64,000 nucleotides of DNA from assembly GCA_003152315.1 (NCBI GenBank), contig PLZV01000033.1:39689-103688 (forward strand), written 5' to 3'. The DNA is from Verrucomicrobiota bacterium (lineage in GTDB: Bacteria > Verrucomicrobiota > Verrucomicrobiia > Palsa-1439). Shown in pieces: positions 17,610-25,955 of this stretch (positions within the stretch are counted from its first letter, which is position 1; every line of letters begins with the position of its first letter). The notes below the pieces were generated by a model, which had not been told where the DNA came from, ran no database searches, and was given only the letters and a program-made list of their open reading frames with translations. Both the position numbers and the translations under genes were made by a program.

Positions 17610-17760
17610 CGGTGATTGTTAAACGGATTGGCGGGTCAGGTAAAGTCAAAGCGAACCGCGGGTGCTGAGAAGAACGCCCGCTGAGAATATCAGCAACGGC
17701 GCGGCGCAAATCAGTGGGTACTGAATGTGGCGTTAAGAGCGGGGCGTTGAGCCTATTCAC
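17610..17760. repeat. R element, copy R0 (next to the intact HAD gene)
   Basis: The spacer between topoisomerase IB and the HAD gene. It starts at the HAD start codon, contains TTAAACGGATTGGCGGGTCA, and ends in CCTATTCAC, 8 nt before the topoisomerase stop. Copies R1-R7 match parts of this unit. On the minus strand it would read PTDLRRAVADILSG, but the reading frame is not kept in all copies. Confidence 0.8.
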
Positions 17761-17768
17761 ACGCTGGC

Positions 17769-18806
17769 TTACCCTGCGGCGCGGCGGTGCTTCAGCAGTC
17801 GCAATACCGCCGCCTCTTCGGAGCTCAAACCAGTTTGAGTGGTGCGGGACGATTGGTCGACGAACGACTGCGTGAGTGTGCCATGCAAATAGGCGACCAT
17901 GATGGCCGGGTGGACGTAATACTTGCGGCAGACAGCGCGCGTGTTGCCCAACGCTGCGGCCACTTCGTCAATCGCCTTCACGAGTGCCGATTCGGTTGGT
18001 TCTTCGTTGTCGTCCTCATCGAGGCGTTGCAATATCTTCGCCGCCAGAGTGGTCCCGGCCCAGGTTCGAAAGTCTTTCGCGCTGAACTCTTCGCCGGCGA
18101 TTGCGCGCAGATAATCGTTCACATCCTCGGAGGTCATGTTGCGGATTTCGCCGGCGGCGTCGATGTATTGGAACAATTCGTAGCCGGTCAGGTCCTGGCA
18201 GCGTTTGACAATGCGAGCGAGGCGCTTGTTGGTCAAGTCCACCTCGTGAAACTTGCCGCTCTTGCCACGAAACCGAAATTGCAGCCGTTCGCCACGCACC
18301 TCGACATGGCGGTTGCGCATGGTGCTCAATCCAAAGGACTGGTTCTCATCGGCGTACTCCGCGTTGCCGACACGGATATGGGTTCGTTCCAGCAACCGCA
18401 CCACAACCGCGACCACCTTCTCGCGCGGCAATCCGCGTAATCGCAAATCGCGCGCGACTCGTCGGCGAATCTTGGGCAGCGCCTGGCCGAATTCAGTCAG
18501 GCGATGAAACTTGGTCTCCTTGCGAATGGCGTGCCACCGAGGATGGTAGAGATACTGTTTGCGGCCTTTGGCGTCCCGACCGGTGACCTGCAAGTGTCCG
18601 TTCGGATAGGGACAGATCCAGACCTGCTCCCAAGCGGGTGGGATGGTTAGTTCGCGAATGCGTCTTACCTCCTCACGGTTCACCTGTTTTCCATCGGCGG
18701 TGACATAGCGAAAGCCGGTTCCACAACGCTTTCGCTGGAGACCGGGACGTCGGTCAGACATGTAGCGCAACCGACCGTTACGCGCGGGTATCTGTTGGTG
18801 GGTCAT
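17769..18806 (-). CDS. Type IB DNA topoisomerase (bacterial, poxvirus-like)
   Basis: Relaxes supercoils through a 3'-phosphotyrosine intermediate. 345 residues, normal for bacterial TopIB. Visible catalytic residues: first Arg in THIRVGNAEYADENQSFGLST, Lys in FRGKSGKFHEVDL, second Arg in DFRTWAGT, and Tyr in CRKYYVHPAI. The N-terminal DNA-binding part starts LRYMSDRRPGLQRKRCGTGFRY. Such genes are accessory in bacteria and often horizontally spread. The gene lies between repeats R0 and R7, and its stop is 8 nt from the R0 boundary. Confidence 0.93.
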   Translation of the reverse strand: MTHQQIPARNGRLRYMSDRRPGLQRKRCGTGFRYVTADGKQVNREEVRRIRELTIPPAWEQVWICPYPNGHLQVTGRDAKGRKQYLYHPRWHAIRKETKFHRLTEFGQALPKIRRRVARDLRLRGLPREKVVAVVVRLLERTHIRVGNAEYADENQSFGLSTMRNRHVEVRGERLQFRFRGKSGKFHEVDLTNKRLARIVKRCQDLTGYELFQYIDAAGEIRNMTSEDVNDYLRAIAGEEFSAKDFRTWAGTTLAAKILQRLDEDDNEEPTESALVKAIDEVAAALGNTRAVCRKYYVHPAIMVAYLHGTLTQSFVDQSSRTTQTGLSSEEAAVLRLLKHRRAAG

Positions 18807-18817
18807 AGTAGGCGGAG

Positions 18818-18995
18818 TTACTGAACCGTGAGTCCAAGAATGGAGATTTGGCGCGCTACGGGAACACCCTTAATGTCGGTGTGCTTTACTTGAATTCCGT
18901 CGTCGACCATAAGATCGCCGAGCGAGCCCTGCGGTTTGTCTTTTGCAACAATGTCCGCCTCGCCCTGCGTCTTAAAACTCTCCAAGCCACTTTCG
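18818..18995 (-). pseudogene. Unrecognised C-terminal remnant
   Basis: The track ORF 18818-19051 begins inside the next small gene, so only the last 58 or so codons (SGLESFKTQGEADIVAKDKP to SILGLTVQ) could be meaningful. The sequence is protein-like but has no start of its own and no recognised family. It may be the tail of a gene lost in the rearrangements of this region. Confidence 0.25.
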
Positions 18996-19121
18996 TTAGC
19001 GAAGCAATAGCACCGCAATAACAATGACGAGAAGCAGGCCGCCACCGCCAATATAGTAGAAGCCGCCCAACACCGGCGAAAACAACAAGCCGGCCAATAC
19101 GGGTGATAATAGAAGGTTCAT
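18996..19121 (-). CDS. Very small hydrophobic membrane protein, DUF3309-like
   Basis: 41 residues, below the ORF-track limit. It starts MNLLLSPVLAGLLFSPVLGG and ends GGGGLLLVIVIAVLLLR, closely resembling the Gly-rich C-terminal helix of DUF3309 peptides. AAAGGAAA sits 3 nt before the ATG, a good ribosome site. DUF3309 proteins are single- or double-span membrane peptides of unknown role. The family assignment is from memory of the pattern. Confidence 0.55.
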   Translation of the reverse strand: MNLLLSPVLAGLLFSPVLGGFYYIGGGGLLLVIVIAVLLLR

Positions 19122-19185
19122 GCGTTTCCTTTCAATTCTGACGGCAAATCATTTGCCATCACTTTCTACCGTGATTTTAGGGGAT

Positions 19186-19271
19186 GGGTCGGGCCTTTGG
19201 TATGGGGTGTAACCCTACTATGGATTGGAGGGAGCGCTTTCCGACAAGGACCCGCAACAAGATGACTTTGG
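19186..19271. repeat. Dispersed repeat D, copy 2
   Basis: Matches 11469-11552 along its length and runs straight into R7. Confidence 0.8.
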
Positions 19272-19330
19272 TGCGGGGCAAATCGTTGGGCGCTGGACGT
19301 GACGGCGGGAGACTGGTGGTGAGCGGCCTC
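19271..19330. repeat. R element, copy R7 (right half only)
   Basis: GGGGCAAATCGTTGGGCGCT and the bases after it match the right half of R2. It is fused on its left to repeat D and ends just before the stop of the small gene at 19336. Confidence 0.6.
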
Positions 19331-19335
19331 GATGA

Positions 19336-19551
19336 CTACCGATTAACAAAGGCAGAAAATGCGAGCGCGGCTCCCGCAATAATCACGCAGAGCACGCCGA
19401 ATAATCGAACCTGTCTGCTGCAATTTCTGCAAACTTTAGAAGGCCACCAGGGAACCCTGGCAATGAGAAGAAAACCAATGTTCCCCAACCAACCAACTGA
19501 ACCTCGCTCGCTATCGGGCTTCTCCCGTCTATAATTGGCGCAAGTAAACAT
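19336..19551 (-). CDS. Small protein with degenerate zinc-ribbon and membrane helix
   Basis: 71 residues from MFTCANYRREKPDSERG. The centre, SVGWLGNIGFLLIARVPWWP, is followed by a CRNC pair and a C-terminal helix (LFGVLCVIIAGAALAFSAFV). The first Cys pair of a zinc ribbon seems to have decayed (CANY). Family not identified. A longer ORF from 19611 adds an unconvincing 20 residues. It lies between R7 and R1, and its stop is a few bases from the R7 boundary. Confidence 0.4.
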   Translation of the reverse strand: MFTCANYRREKPDSERGSVGWLGNIGFLLIARVPWWPSKVCRNCSRQVRLFGVLCVIIAGAALAFSAFVNR

Positions 19552-19663
19552 GCTCGAATCCCAGTGCTGTCCTAACGCTCCAAAACTGAGGTGCGCCGTG
19601 ACAAAAGGCAAGTTCGCAATAGCGGAACCAAAGGCGTAATCGGCGTTGACTCCAGTGGCTGGC

Positions 19664-19926
19664 TAGGCCGTTGGATTACTCGTTCGGCCAGCTACCCAGC
19701 CGACCAATAAGAAGGCGCAGACGAAGAAGCGGCGCACTTTTATGACACCGGGAGTGATCTCTCCCCTTTCCACCGCTTGCCAGAGAGCCTGGTTGAGGCG
19801 CTGGTAGGTAGCCAGATAACCGGGGACGAACGTGACTCCGATCAGCCCGAATGCCTGTTCGAGCGCCGTGCCTTCCGCGCGTTCGAAGTCAAAGAGCGTG
19901 CCGTCGGCATGGAACAAGAGCCACTC
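19664..19926. repeat. Chimeric duplicated segment R1 (HAD 5' part plus membrane-gene 3' part)
   Basis: Bases 19739-19926 copy HAD codons 1 to about 62 (source 17406-17596) with few changes. Bases 19664-19732 copy the 3' end of the small membrane gene (source near 12401-12466). The junction keeps an ORF open, so the track shows an 84-aa chimera. The HAD start codon region ends in unrelated sequence, and catalytic motifs II-IV are absent, so no enzyme is expected. Confidence 0.85.
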
Positions 19927-19957
19927 TGCTAACGACCCGACACTAATTCCTGCTTGT

Positions 19958-22105
19958 TTACTTCACAGGCTGGAAGTCTTTGTGCCCCGTCTGCCAGAGG
20001 AGGAAGGCGGATTGGCCCGCGAAGTTTTTGAAGGTGACATTCTTCTCCTCCGTGAAGTGGCCGTTGTCGTAGTTCACCTTCATCAGAATGGGATTGCCCG
20101 AGGCCGTTGCGGCCTGCAAGGCAGCCACGAACTTGCCAGGTTCCCAGGCTGTGACTCGGGGATCATTCCAGCCACCCACACCCATAACCGCCGGGTACTT
20201 CACACCATTCTGGACGTGCTGGACCCCATCCATCTCGAACAGGGCCTGGCACTCAACGGGGTCTTTCACGGTGCCAAATTCCGGCGTGTTGACCGGACCA
20301 TTGGGCGAGAACTCCAGTCGCATCGCGTTCGCGCACCCGACGTTGCAAACGGCGGCAGCAAATAAATCCGGGCGTTCCGTGATGGCACGGCTGATCAGGA
20401 TTCCGCCAGCGCTGGTGCCGGTTCCGGCGAGCTTCTGGGGACTGGTATATCCCTTCTTTACGAGGTACTCCGCGCAGGAAATGAAGTCCTTCCAGGTGTT
20501 GGGCTTGGTCGTCTTGTAACCGGCCTTGTACCAGGCCTCGCCCTTTTCGCCACCGCCCCGGGGGTGCGCGATGGCAAGCACCACACCTCGGAGTGCCACT
20601 GAATTGCGAATACTGAAGTTCGGAGTGGCACTGCTCCCATAAGCGCCATAGCCAGTGAGGATACAGCAGTTTGACCCGTCCAGCGGAATACCCTTCTTGT
20701 AAATGATGGAGAGCGGGATCAGGGTGCCGTCGTGACCGGGCGCTTCAACTTCTTCGGAGACGAGGTTCTCAAAGCCGGGATACGAGACATCCGCATTGAA
20801 AATGCTCTTTGCGAAGGTGTCCTTCTGCGCATCGAAATCATAGATCGTCAAGGGAGAGATCCAGGAGGTGATAGACACCAGGCAACGATCCGTTTTCCAA
20901 TCCGGACAACTGACGTTCACGGTCCCGGATGCCGGGAGTTTGATCTCGGCGGTCTTGCCGGTGGTGAGGTCATATTTCACGAGGCGACAGACAACCCCAT
21001 TGGAGTACACGATGAGGAGGTAGTGCTTGCTCTTCGTGAAGTACCGGATGGTGTCAGCCCCCTCGGGAACCACGGTCTCGGCGTGTTCCCAGTCAGGATG
21101 CTTTACGTCTGTTCGAACAACCTTGTACTTTGGCGCACCCGTATGGGTGACGGCATAGACGTGATCCCGGTAGAACGCGAACCCTCGGACCAGATTGTCC
21201 GGGCGTTTACACAGGACATCCCATTTGATTTTCGTGTGCTTCAGTTCGGAGATGGGAGCATAGAAAATCCGCAGCTCGCTTTGTACGGTTTCCGCGGATC
21301 CGACCATGTAGTCGGGGTATGATTCATCAACGGAAGCACCCGGAATCTCCTTGGCGGTGATCCCCAGTTCAGGGTTGCTCTCGTTGCTGAAGATATCGAC
21401 GTCCGTGCTGGCCTCGGTGCCGAGCCTGTGCACTTTGGTTTTGCGGTTCAGTTCGATTTCGAGACTCTTGATGTCAGCAACCTTGCCAGCGTCATAGAAT
21501 AGAGACTTGTTGTCCCTCATCCACCCATGGGGCCCGTAGGAAGGGTAGATGCTCTCAGGCAGCAGGGTTCCCCGTTCCACGTCCAATACACGGATCTCCG
21601 ACCATTCAGCGCCGCCCGAAGAAAGCCCCATGGCGACGTATTTCCCGTCCCACGAAGGGACTATGCTTTGGATGGTCGTGGTCACTCCGGTTTTATACGT
21701 GGCGGGATCGAAAAGCAGTTTTTCCGTCCCATTCCAACCTTGACGACAATAGAGTTTGCCCACGTTTTCGCCACCCAGAGTCTTCTTGTAGAAGACGCGG
21801 CCGTGTTCATACCGGATTCCCGAGTACTCCGCGGGTTTGAGTTTGTCCAACGCCAGCCATTCCTGCACCAGCGCATCCCTTCCCGGAATCTTTGCGAGCA
21901 GGCCATCCGTCAATTCCGCCTGGGCCTTGAACCAGGCATCGACATCCGTATCCTTCAGGTTCTCCAGCCAGCGGTAAGGATCATTGTAGGTCTTCCCAAA
22001 GTAGGTGTCCGACGCATCGACGGTCTTTGTCGGAGGATAGTTCCACTGGGCATGGCATGGCATGACAGCCAGGACTGGAAGGACGAAAAAAAGGAATCTC
22101 TTCAT
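19958..22105 (-). CDS. Prolyl oligopeptidase-family serine peptidase (S9A), exported
   Basis: 715 residues, normal for S9A. Signal peptide MKRFLFFVLPVLAVMPCHAQ, which is why ATG 22105 is preferred to the ORF start at 22138. The N-terminal beta-propeller begins YPPTKTVDASDTYFG with PYRWLEN typical of the family. Catalytic triad: Ser in GTGTSAGGILISRA, Asp in GGWNDPRV, His in YDNGHFTEE. It cleaves short proline-containing peptides in the periplasm or outside the cell. The gene lies between R1 and R2 and is unrelated to its neighbours. Confidence 0.93.
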   Translation of the reverse strand: MKRFLFFVLPVLAVMPCHAQWNYPPTKTVDASDTYFGKTYNDPYRWLENLKDTDVDAWFKAQAELTDGLLAKIPGRDALVQEWLALDKLKPAEYSGIRYEHGRVFYKKTLGGENVGKLYCRQGWNGTEKLLFDPATYKTGVTTTIQSIVPSWDGKYVAMGLSSGGAEWSEIRVLDVERGTLLPESIYPSYGPHGWMRDNKSLFYDAGKVADIKSLEIELNRKTKVHRLGTEASTDVDIFSNESNPELGITAKEIPGASVDESYPDYMVGSAETVQSELRIFYAPISELKHTKIKWDVLCKRPDNLVRGFAFYRDHVYAVTHTGAPKYKVVRTDVKHPDWEHAETVVPEGADTIRYFTKSKHYLLIVYSNGVVCRLVKYDLTTGKTAEIKLPASGTVNVSCPDWKTDRCLVSITSWISPLTIYDFDAQKDTFAKSIFNADVSYPGFENLVSEEVEAPGHDGTLIPLSIIYKKGIPLDGSNCCILTGYGAYGSSATPNFSIRNSVALRGVVLAIAHPRGGGEKGEAWYKAGYKTTKPNTWKDFISCAEYLVKKGYTSPQKLAGTGTSAGGILISRAITERPDLFAAAVCNVGCANAMRLEFSPNGPVNTPEFGTVKDPVECQALFEMDGVQHVQNGVKYPAVMGVGGWNDPRVTAWEPGKFVAALQAATASGNPILMKVNYDNGHFTEEKNVTFKNFAGQSAFLLWQTGHKDFQPVK

Positions 22106-22147
22106 GATTGATAGTATTACCTTTGACAATGCCGACAAGCCCTTTTT

Positions 22148-22378
22148 GCGGGATTTTCCGCCCAGTCGAAGTCAAAGGGCGTGCCGTCGGCATCGAACAA
22201 GAGCCACTGATAACGTTGCATCAATGAATGATTGTTAAACGGATTGGCAGGTCAGGTAAAGGCAAGACGGAGCTTGGGTGGTGGGATAGAGTCTCCACCG
22301 AGAATATCAGCAATGGTGCGGCGCAAATCGGTGGGCGCTGAATGTGACGGCGGGAGTCAGGCGGTGAACCTGTTCACA
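22148..22378. repeat. R element, copy R2, with 19 HAD codons
   Basis: Bases 22165-22221 copy the first 19 HAD codons, then the whole R spacer follows to CCTGTTCAC. To the left, homology to HAD stops at GCGGGATTTTCCGC, a sequence shared with R3. It is the longest non-HAD-linked copy and sits 88 nt before the oxidoreductase gene. Confidence 0.85.
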
Positions 22379-22466
22379 AACCGGGTTTGACTTCTCCTGG
22401 CGGGATCGTTCGAAAAACTTTCTGGCCAGTCAACGGTCACGCGGTATAGGCTCGCATCTCAGGCCG

Positions 22467-24044
22467 TTGAGAACAGAAACGTCATCAGATCAAAACCACT
22501 ACGACGCCATTGTCATCGGCTCCGGCATGGGCGGCCTTTCCGCCGCGAGTCTTCTGGTTCAGGAAAAGAAGTATCGAGTGCTCGTTCTGGAAAGGCATTT
22601 CAAGACAGGAGGATTCACCCACGCTTTTTCCCGGCCTGGCGGATATACCTGGGATGTTGGCCTCCACTATGTTGGGCAAATGGCCCCAGGCGATCAGATG
22701 AGAAACGCGTTTGACTATCTGACTCAAGGCAAAGTGAAGTGGAATCCGATGAAAGATCCATTCGAGATCTTTAGTTATCCGGGCTTTCAATTTGCTGTGA
22801 GTTCTGACTCCAGAGCCTATGAACAAGATCTCATCGCTTGTTTCCCTGAAGAAGACCGTGCCATTCAACGGTATTTTAAGGACATTAAATCAATTTCCCG
22901 ATACATGGTATCGCTCTTGTTGCCGAGGGTGCTGAGGCTCTTACTGTCCCCTATTTTCTTCCGCACTTCCCGTCTGGCAAAGCAAAGCCTTAGATCCGTG
23001 TTGGACAACAATTTCAAAGACCCTCGCCTCAAAGCGGTGCTGGCAAGTCAATGGGGGGATTATGGGCTTCCGCCTGGTCAAAGTTCATTTTTCATTCATG
23101 CAGTCATTGCCGAGCATTATCTGAACGGTGGATTTTACCCCGAGGGTGGCGCAGCAACGATTGCCAAATCGATTCAAGAGATTGTGGAATCCCGGTCCGG
23201 CCGATTTCTGCTGAACCACGAGGTCTCCGAGATTTTACTTGAGGGTCGAAAAGCCATCGGAGTCCGCGTTCGTTTAACAAATGGATCGACTGAAACCTAC
23301 TACGCCCCCGAGATCTATTCCGATGCAGGGGCTCAAACGACTTTCCTTAAACTATTGCCACCGGCGGTGGGATTGTCCTTCCGGAAAGAGCTCGAGGATG
23401 AAAAGCCCGGGTCCTCGTGTGTCACTCTTTATCTCGGACTAAAACACGATCCTTCTTCCCTTGGAATCCACGGGCAAAATTTCTGGATATACAGTGGCTG
23501 GGACCACGATGATACTTTTCGGAAGCGCAACGAGGTCGTTGATGGAAGGCCAAGCAGTTGCTATCTTTCATTCCCATCCAAGAAAGATCCGAAAGCCGTC
23601 TTTCATACGGCGGAGATCATCGCCCTTGTCGATTATGAGCCCTTCAAGCGGTGGACGGATTTGCCATGGAAAAACCGAAGTTCAGAATATGAAGAGCTGA
23701 AGAAGAAAATCTCGAAAGGCCTCGTTCAGTTGGTGGACAGTCAAGTGCCGGGGTTCTCCTCGAATATTGCTTATCAAGAGCTATCCACTCCGCTCACAGT
23801 TGAGCATTTCACCGGACACCCAAGAGGACAGATTTACGGATTTCCCGCCACGCCGGAACGACTCAGAAAGAATTATCTGACGGCACGAACTCCTATTGAG
23901 AATCTGTACCTGGTTGGTGCCGATGTCGGCGGGCATGGGATTGTGGGGGCAATGGTCGGTGGAATTCTTGGCGTCGCCGCCAAGCACGGGTTTTCACTTC
24001 TTTGGCGCGTGATGCGTGGCAAAATGCATCAAACGACTACCTGA
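22467..24044 (+). CDS. FAD-dependent oxidoreductase of the CrtI/retinol-saturase family
   Basis: 525 residues. N-terminal FAD-binding motif DAIVIGSGMGGLSAASLL, then VLVLERHFKTGGFTHAFSRPG, and the C-terminal flavin motif LYLVGADVGGHGIVGAMVGG. These are the signatures of phytoene-desaturase and all-trans-retinol 13,14-reductase relatives, which reduce or desaturate polyene lipids. The substrate here is not deducible. TTG 22467 is the only reasonable start in frame. The gene is visibly lower in GC than the flanking core genes, and it is bounded by R2 (left) and R4 (4 nt after its stop), so recent acquisition is likely. Confidence 0.88.
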   Translation: MRTETSSDQNHYDAIVIGSGMGGLSAASLLVQEKKYRVLVLERHFKTGGFTHAFSRPGGYTWDVGLHYVGQMAPGDQMRNAFDYLTQGKVKWNPMKDPFEIFSYPGFQFAVSSDSRAYEQDLIACFPEEDRAIQRYFKDIKSISRYMVSLLLPRVLRLLLSPIFFRTSRLAKQSLRSVLDNNFKDPRLKAVLASQWGDYGLPPGQSSFFIHAVIAEHYLNGGFYPEGGAATIAKSIQEIVESRSGRFLLNHEVSEILLEGRKAIGVRVRLTNGSTETYYAPEIYSDAGAQTTFLKLLPPAVGLSFRKELEDEKPGSSCVTLYLGLKHDPSSLGIHGQNFWIYSGWDHDDTFRKRNEVVDGRPSSCYLSFPSKKDPKAVFHTAEIIALVDYEPFKRWTDLPWKNRSSEYEELKKKISKGLVQLVDSQVPGFSSNIAYQELSTPLTVEHFTGHPRGQIYGFPATPERLRKNYLTARTPIENLYLVGADVGGHGIVGAMVGGILGVAAKHGFSLLWRVMRGKMHQTTT

Positions 24045-24047
24045 AGC

Positions 24048-24130
24048 TCAGGTAAGGTCAAAGCGAACCTCGGGTGGTGAGGAGAGCCTCTACTGCGTCA
24101 ACCAAATGCAGAATGAAGAGATGTGACGCC
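24048..24130. repeat. R element, copy R4 (diverged)
   Basis: TCAGGTAAGGTCAAAGCGAA and GGGTGGTGAGGAGAG match R0/R2; the rest is diverged. It starts directly after the oxidoreductase stop and ends just before the rpoZ-like stop. Confidence 0.6.
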
Positions 24131-24146
24131 AAAGTCCCATTTGTAG

Positions 24147-24446
24147 TCAGGGTATGCTGACCAAAGGAGACGCGACGATGACGGCAGATGCCTCGGGCAC
24201 GGACTCGGTTTCATCGGCGAATTCGTACCCGAGCTTGCCCTCGCTGATTTCCTTCAGCGCGATATCGGAGAACTCCATCCACGCAGCCGTCTGCGTGAGA
24301 GCGCGATGCCCCTGCACGAGTTGGCGGACACGCCTTCTTACCACATTGATAAGCAACTCGGGGCTGGGAATGCGTAGCAGCGCAGCCTCCAAGAAGGTAT
24401 TTTTGATCCGTAAAGGGAGTTTGACTGGCACGGAAACCGGTTCCAT
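24147..24446 (-). CDS. rpoZ: RNA polymerase omega subunit-like protein
   Basis: 99 residues. PELLINVVRRRVRQLVQGHRA and FSDIALKEISEGKLGYE match the conserved core of omega (the region around NxVxRRxRQL and IALxEIxEGK). Omega helps assemble RNA polymerase around beta-prime. The Ser/Ala-rich tail is dispensable in the family. ATG is preceded by AAGG. The neighbours are not gmk or spoT as is common elsewhere; instead the gene sits in an R-bounded array, so it may be a second, transferred copy. Confidence 0.75.
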   Translation of the reverse strand: MEPVSVPVKLPLRIKNTFLEAALLRIPSPELLINVVRRRVRQLVQGHRALTQTAAWMEFSDIALKEISEGKLGYEFADETESVPEASAVIVASPLVSIP

Positions 24447-24663
24447 AGAGAAGCCTTCTTTTACTTTCTGCCACGAACCTTGGGCGGCCTAATCGACCGC
24501 CCCCAACTCATGGCGTGGTTTGAACAGTTAACGAAATGTCACGGTACAGCCTTTGGCGGTCAGCAACAAGCACACAATGAGTCAAGATACGCCTTGTCGT
24601 ACAATGACCACCATGGGGTAAACACCCCATGGCGTCCCGCCGCTGGTTTACGTAGTTTGGAGC
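24447..24663. other. Short intergenic region with a 9-bp hairpin
   Basis: Contains CCATGGGGT/ACCCCATGG (24611-24632, 4-base loop) upstream of the small ORF at 24664. No gene seen. Confidence 0.4.
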
Positions 24664-24870
24664 GTGACTGAAATAAAGGGCACCAAGCCCGCCTCTGAAA
24701 TTAGCCCGAAACGAAGCCCTGAAGAGCGCAACATCCGCAAACAGCTCGGCAAGGTGCGCCGCTATCTCGCCGCATCGACGAATCCCAATATGCGGAATTC
24801 ATGGGAAAGCAAAATCGTGATCTATAAAGCGCAACTGGTAAAGGCTGAGGCCCGCGCTCGGTTCGGGTAG
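24664..24870 (+). CDS. Small basic hypothetical protein
   Basis: 68 residues from a GTG start. It is Lys/Arg-rich and probably helical: EERNIRKQLGKVRRYLAA then MRNSWESKIVIYKAQLVKAEARARFG. No family recognised and the ribosome site is poorly spaced. The composition is protein-like, so I keep it at low confidence. Confidence 0.3.
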   Translation: MTEIKGTKPASEISPKRSPEERNIRKQLGKVRRYLAASTNPNMRNSWESKIVIYKAQLVKAEARARFG

Positions 24871-24937
24871 GCATTCGACGCGGCTGGCGCATGGTGCGGT
24901 GGTCTGAAATGGTTGGAACGGCTCGGCGACGCCTGGC

Positions 24938-25192
24938 TCAAGCTCCTCGTTTTTGAGCCTGCTTACCGAAGCGCTGAAAAAACAGCTTTTCGTATTGCTT
25001 CTTCCAGGACTGTGGAGGCGCCAGGCAAATGTTGTCCTTCCGGACAAACGCGCAGACCCCCGGAAGGGAATGCTTGGCACAAACGCTTGGATTTGTATGA
25101 CGACAACCGTGAGTTTGGTTTTCGCTGTCGAGCGGATGTAGCAGGGCGTGAAAAGCCAGCTTTTGGTCTTTCTTGACAAGATGTTCAATCAT
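24938..25192 (-). CDS. Small Cys/His-rich protein, possible metal-binding domain
   Basis: 84 residues. The core has a regular pattern: THGCRHTNPSVCAKHS, PGVCAFVRKDNIC, then LAPPQSWKKQYEKLF. Four Cys and nearby His residues could bind zinc or an Fe-S cluster. I do not recall a named family, but the spacing and the hydrophobic frame look like selected protein sequence. ATG 25192, no clear ribosome site. The alternative is a remnant of a longer protein. Confidence 0.45.
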   Translation of the reverse strand: MIEHLVKKDQKLAFHALLHPLDSENQTHGCRHTNPSVCAKHSLPGVCAFVRKDNICLAPPQSWKKQYEKLFFQRFGKQAQKRGA

Positions 25193-25196
25193 TCAA

Positions 25197-25390
25197 TCAC
25201 TTCTTCTGTATTAGCCCGTTGATGTGACCATTGTACCCGTCTTTCCAACTGTTGGCAATGCGCGCCCCATATTGCCGCCGTTGTCTCGCCGAGTATGCTG
25301 GCGGTTGCATTCCCTGGATCAAGGCGTAGAATTGCAGTGGAGAGCCGAGCCGTTCTCTCAGTACGTTGTTTAGGGGATCAATCCCCCCCT
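25197..25390 (-). pseudogene. Unrecognised C-terminal gene remnant
   Basis: About 60 codons reading LGSPLQFYALIQGM and RQYGARIANSWKDGYNGHI before a stop. It looks like genuine protein sequence, but the frame upstream dissolves into repeats and R3, so only a tail survives. Family unknown. Confidence 0.3.
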
Positions 25391-25424
25391 GCGTCATCCT
25401 GATGATGCATGGACTGCTGATGAC

Positions 25425-25590
25425 AAGCCTCGACTCTCCTCTTGTTTGACCCCTGATCCCCGCCGCCGAGACTGCCAGGAAACTATCGGTTGCTATTCCC
25501 CCAATCAGGCTTATATTGCAGCGGAGAGTCGAGGGCAAGTTGAAGTTGCGGCGTAGAGCAGAGCAGTTCGAGCCTCGACTCTCCAATTTT
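25425..25590. repeat. Local repeats with CTCGACTCTCC in both orientations
   Basis: GCCTCGACTCTCC occurs at about 25429 and 25575, and the complementary GGAGAGTCGAGG at about 25521. The last two can form an 11-bp stem with a 40-base loop followed by a T run. Nothing coding is seen here. Confidence 0.5.
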
Positions 25591-25653
25591 TTACTGCCGT
25601 CGAAATCTCCCGCCGCCTGAACCCTCAACAAATCCGGCTCAATCCCTCCACTT

Positions 25654-25882
25654 TTTCCGGGATTTTCCGCGCGGTCGAAGTCAAAGAGCGTGCCGTCGGC
25701 ATCGGGCACGAGGCGCTGGAAACGGTGTATTGGTGAGTGAGAAACGGATTGGCGGGCCGAGTGAAGTTGAATCGGAGCTCGGGTGGTGGGAAGAATCTCC
25801 GCCGAGAACATCAGCAATGGCGCGGTGTAAATCGGTGAGCGCGGAATGTGACATTAAGAGGCGGGAGGCGGGCCGGTTCATT
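25654..25882. repeat. R element, copy R3, with degenerate HAD start
   Basis: From 25674 it copies the HAD 5' codons (start codon mutated), then the full R spacer. It breaks from HAD homology on the left at the same GGGATTTTCCGC point as R2. It ends 73 nt before the kinase gene. Confidence 0.85.
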
Positions 25883-25955
25883 GCGCGAATTGACAGAATG
25901 CAGGTAGCAGGACTACCCTCCGCTAAGGTAACTCGTCTTTGCCGAAAGGAACGAT

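Noticed and set aside
17560-17760. R elements as real small protein genes (PTDLRRAVADILSG frame)
   Set aside because: R0 and R3 keep the frame, but R2 has an extra base and a stop, and R5 lacks the middle; more likely non-coding.
25197-25817. 206-aa minus ORF
   Set aside because: A composite of R3, local repeats and a gene tail; only the last 60 codons look like protein.
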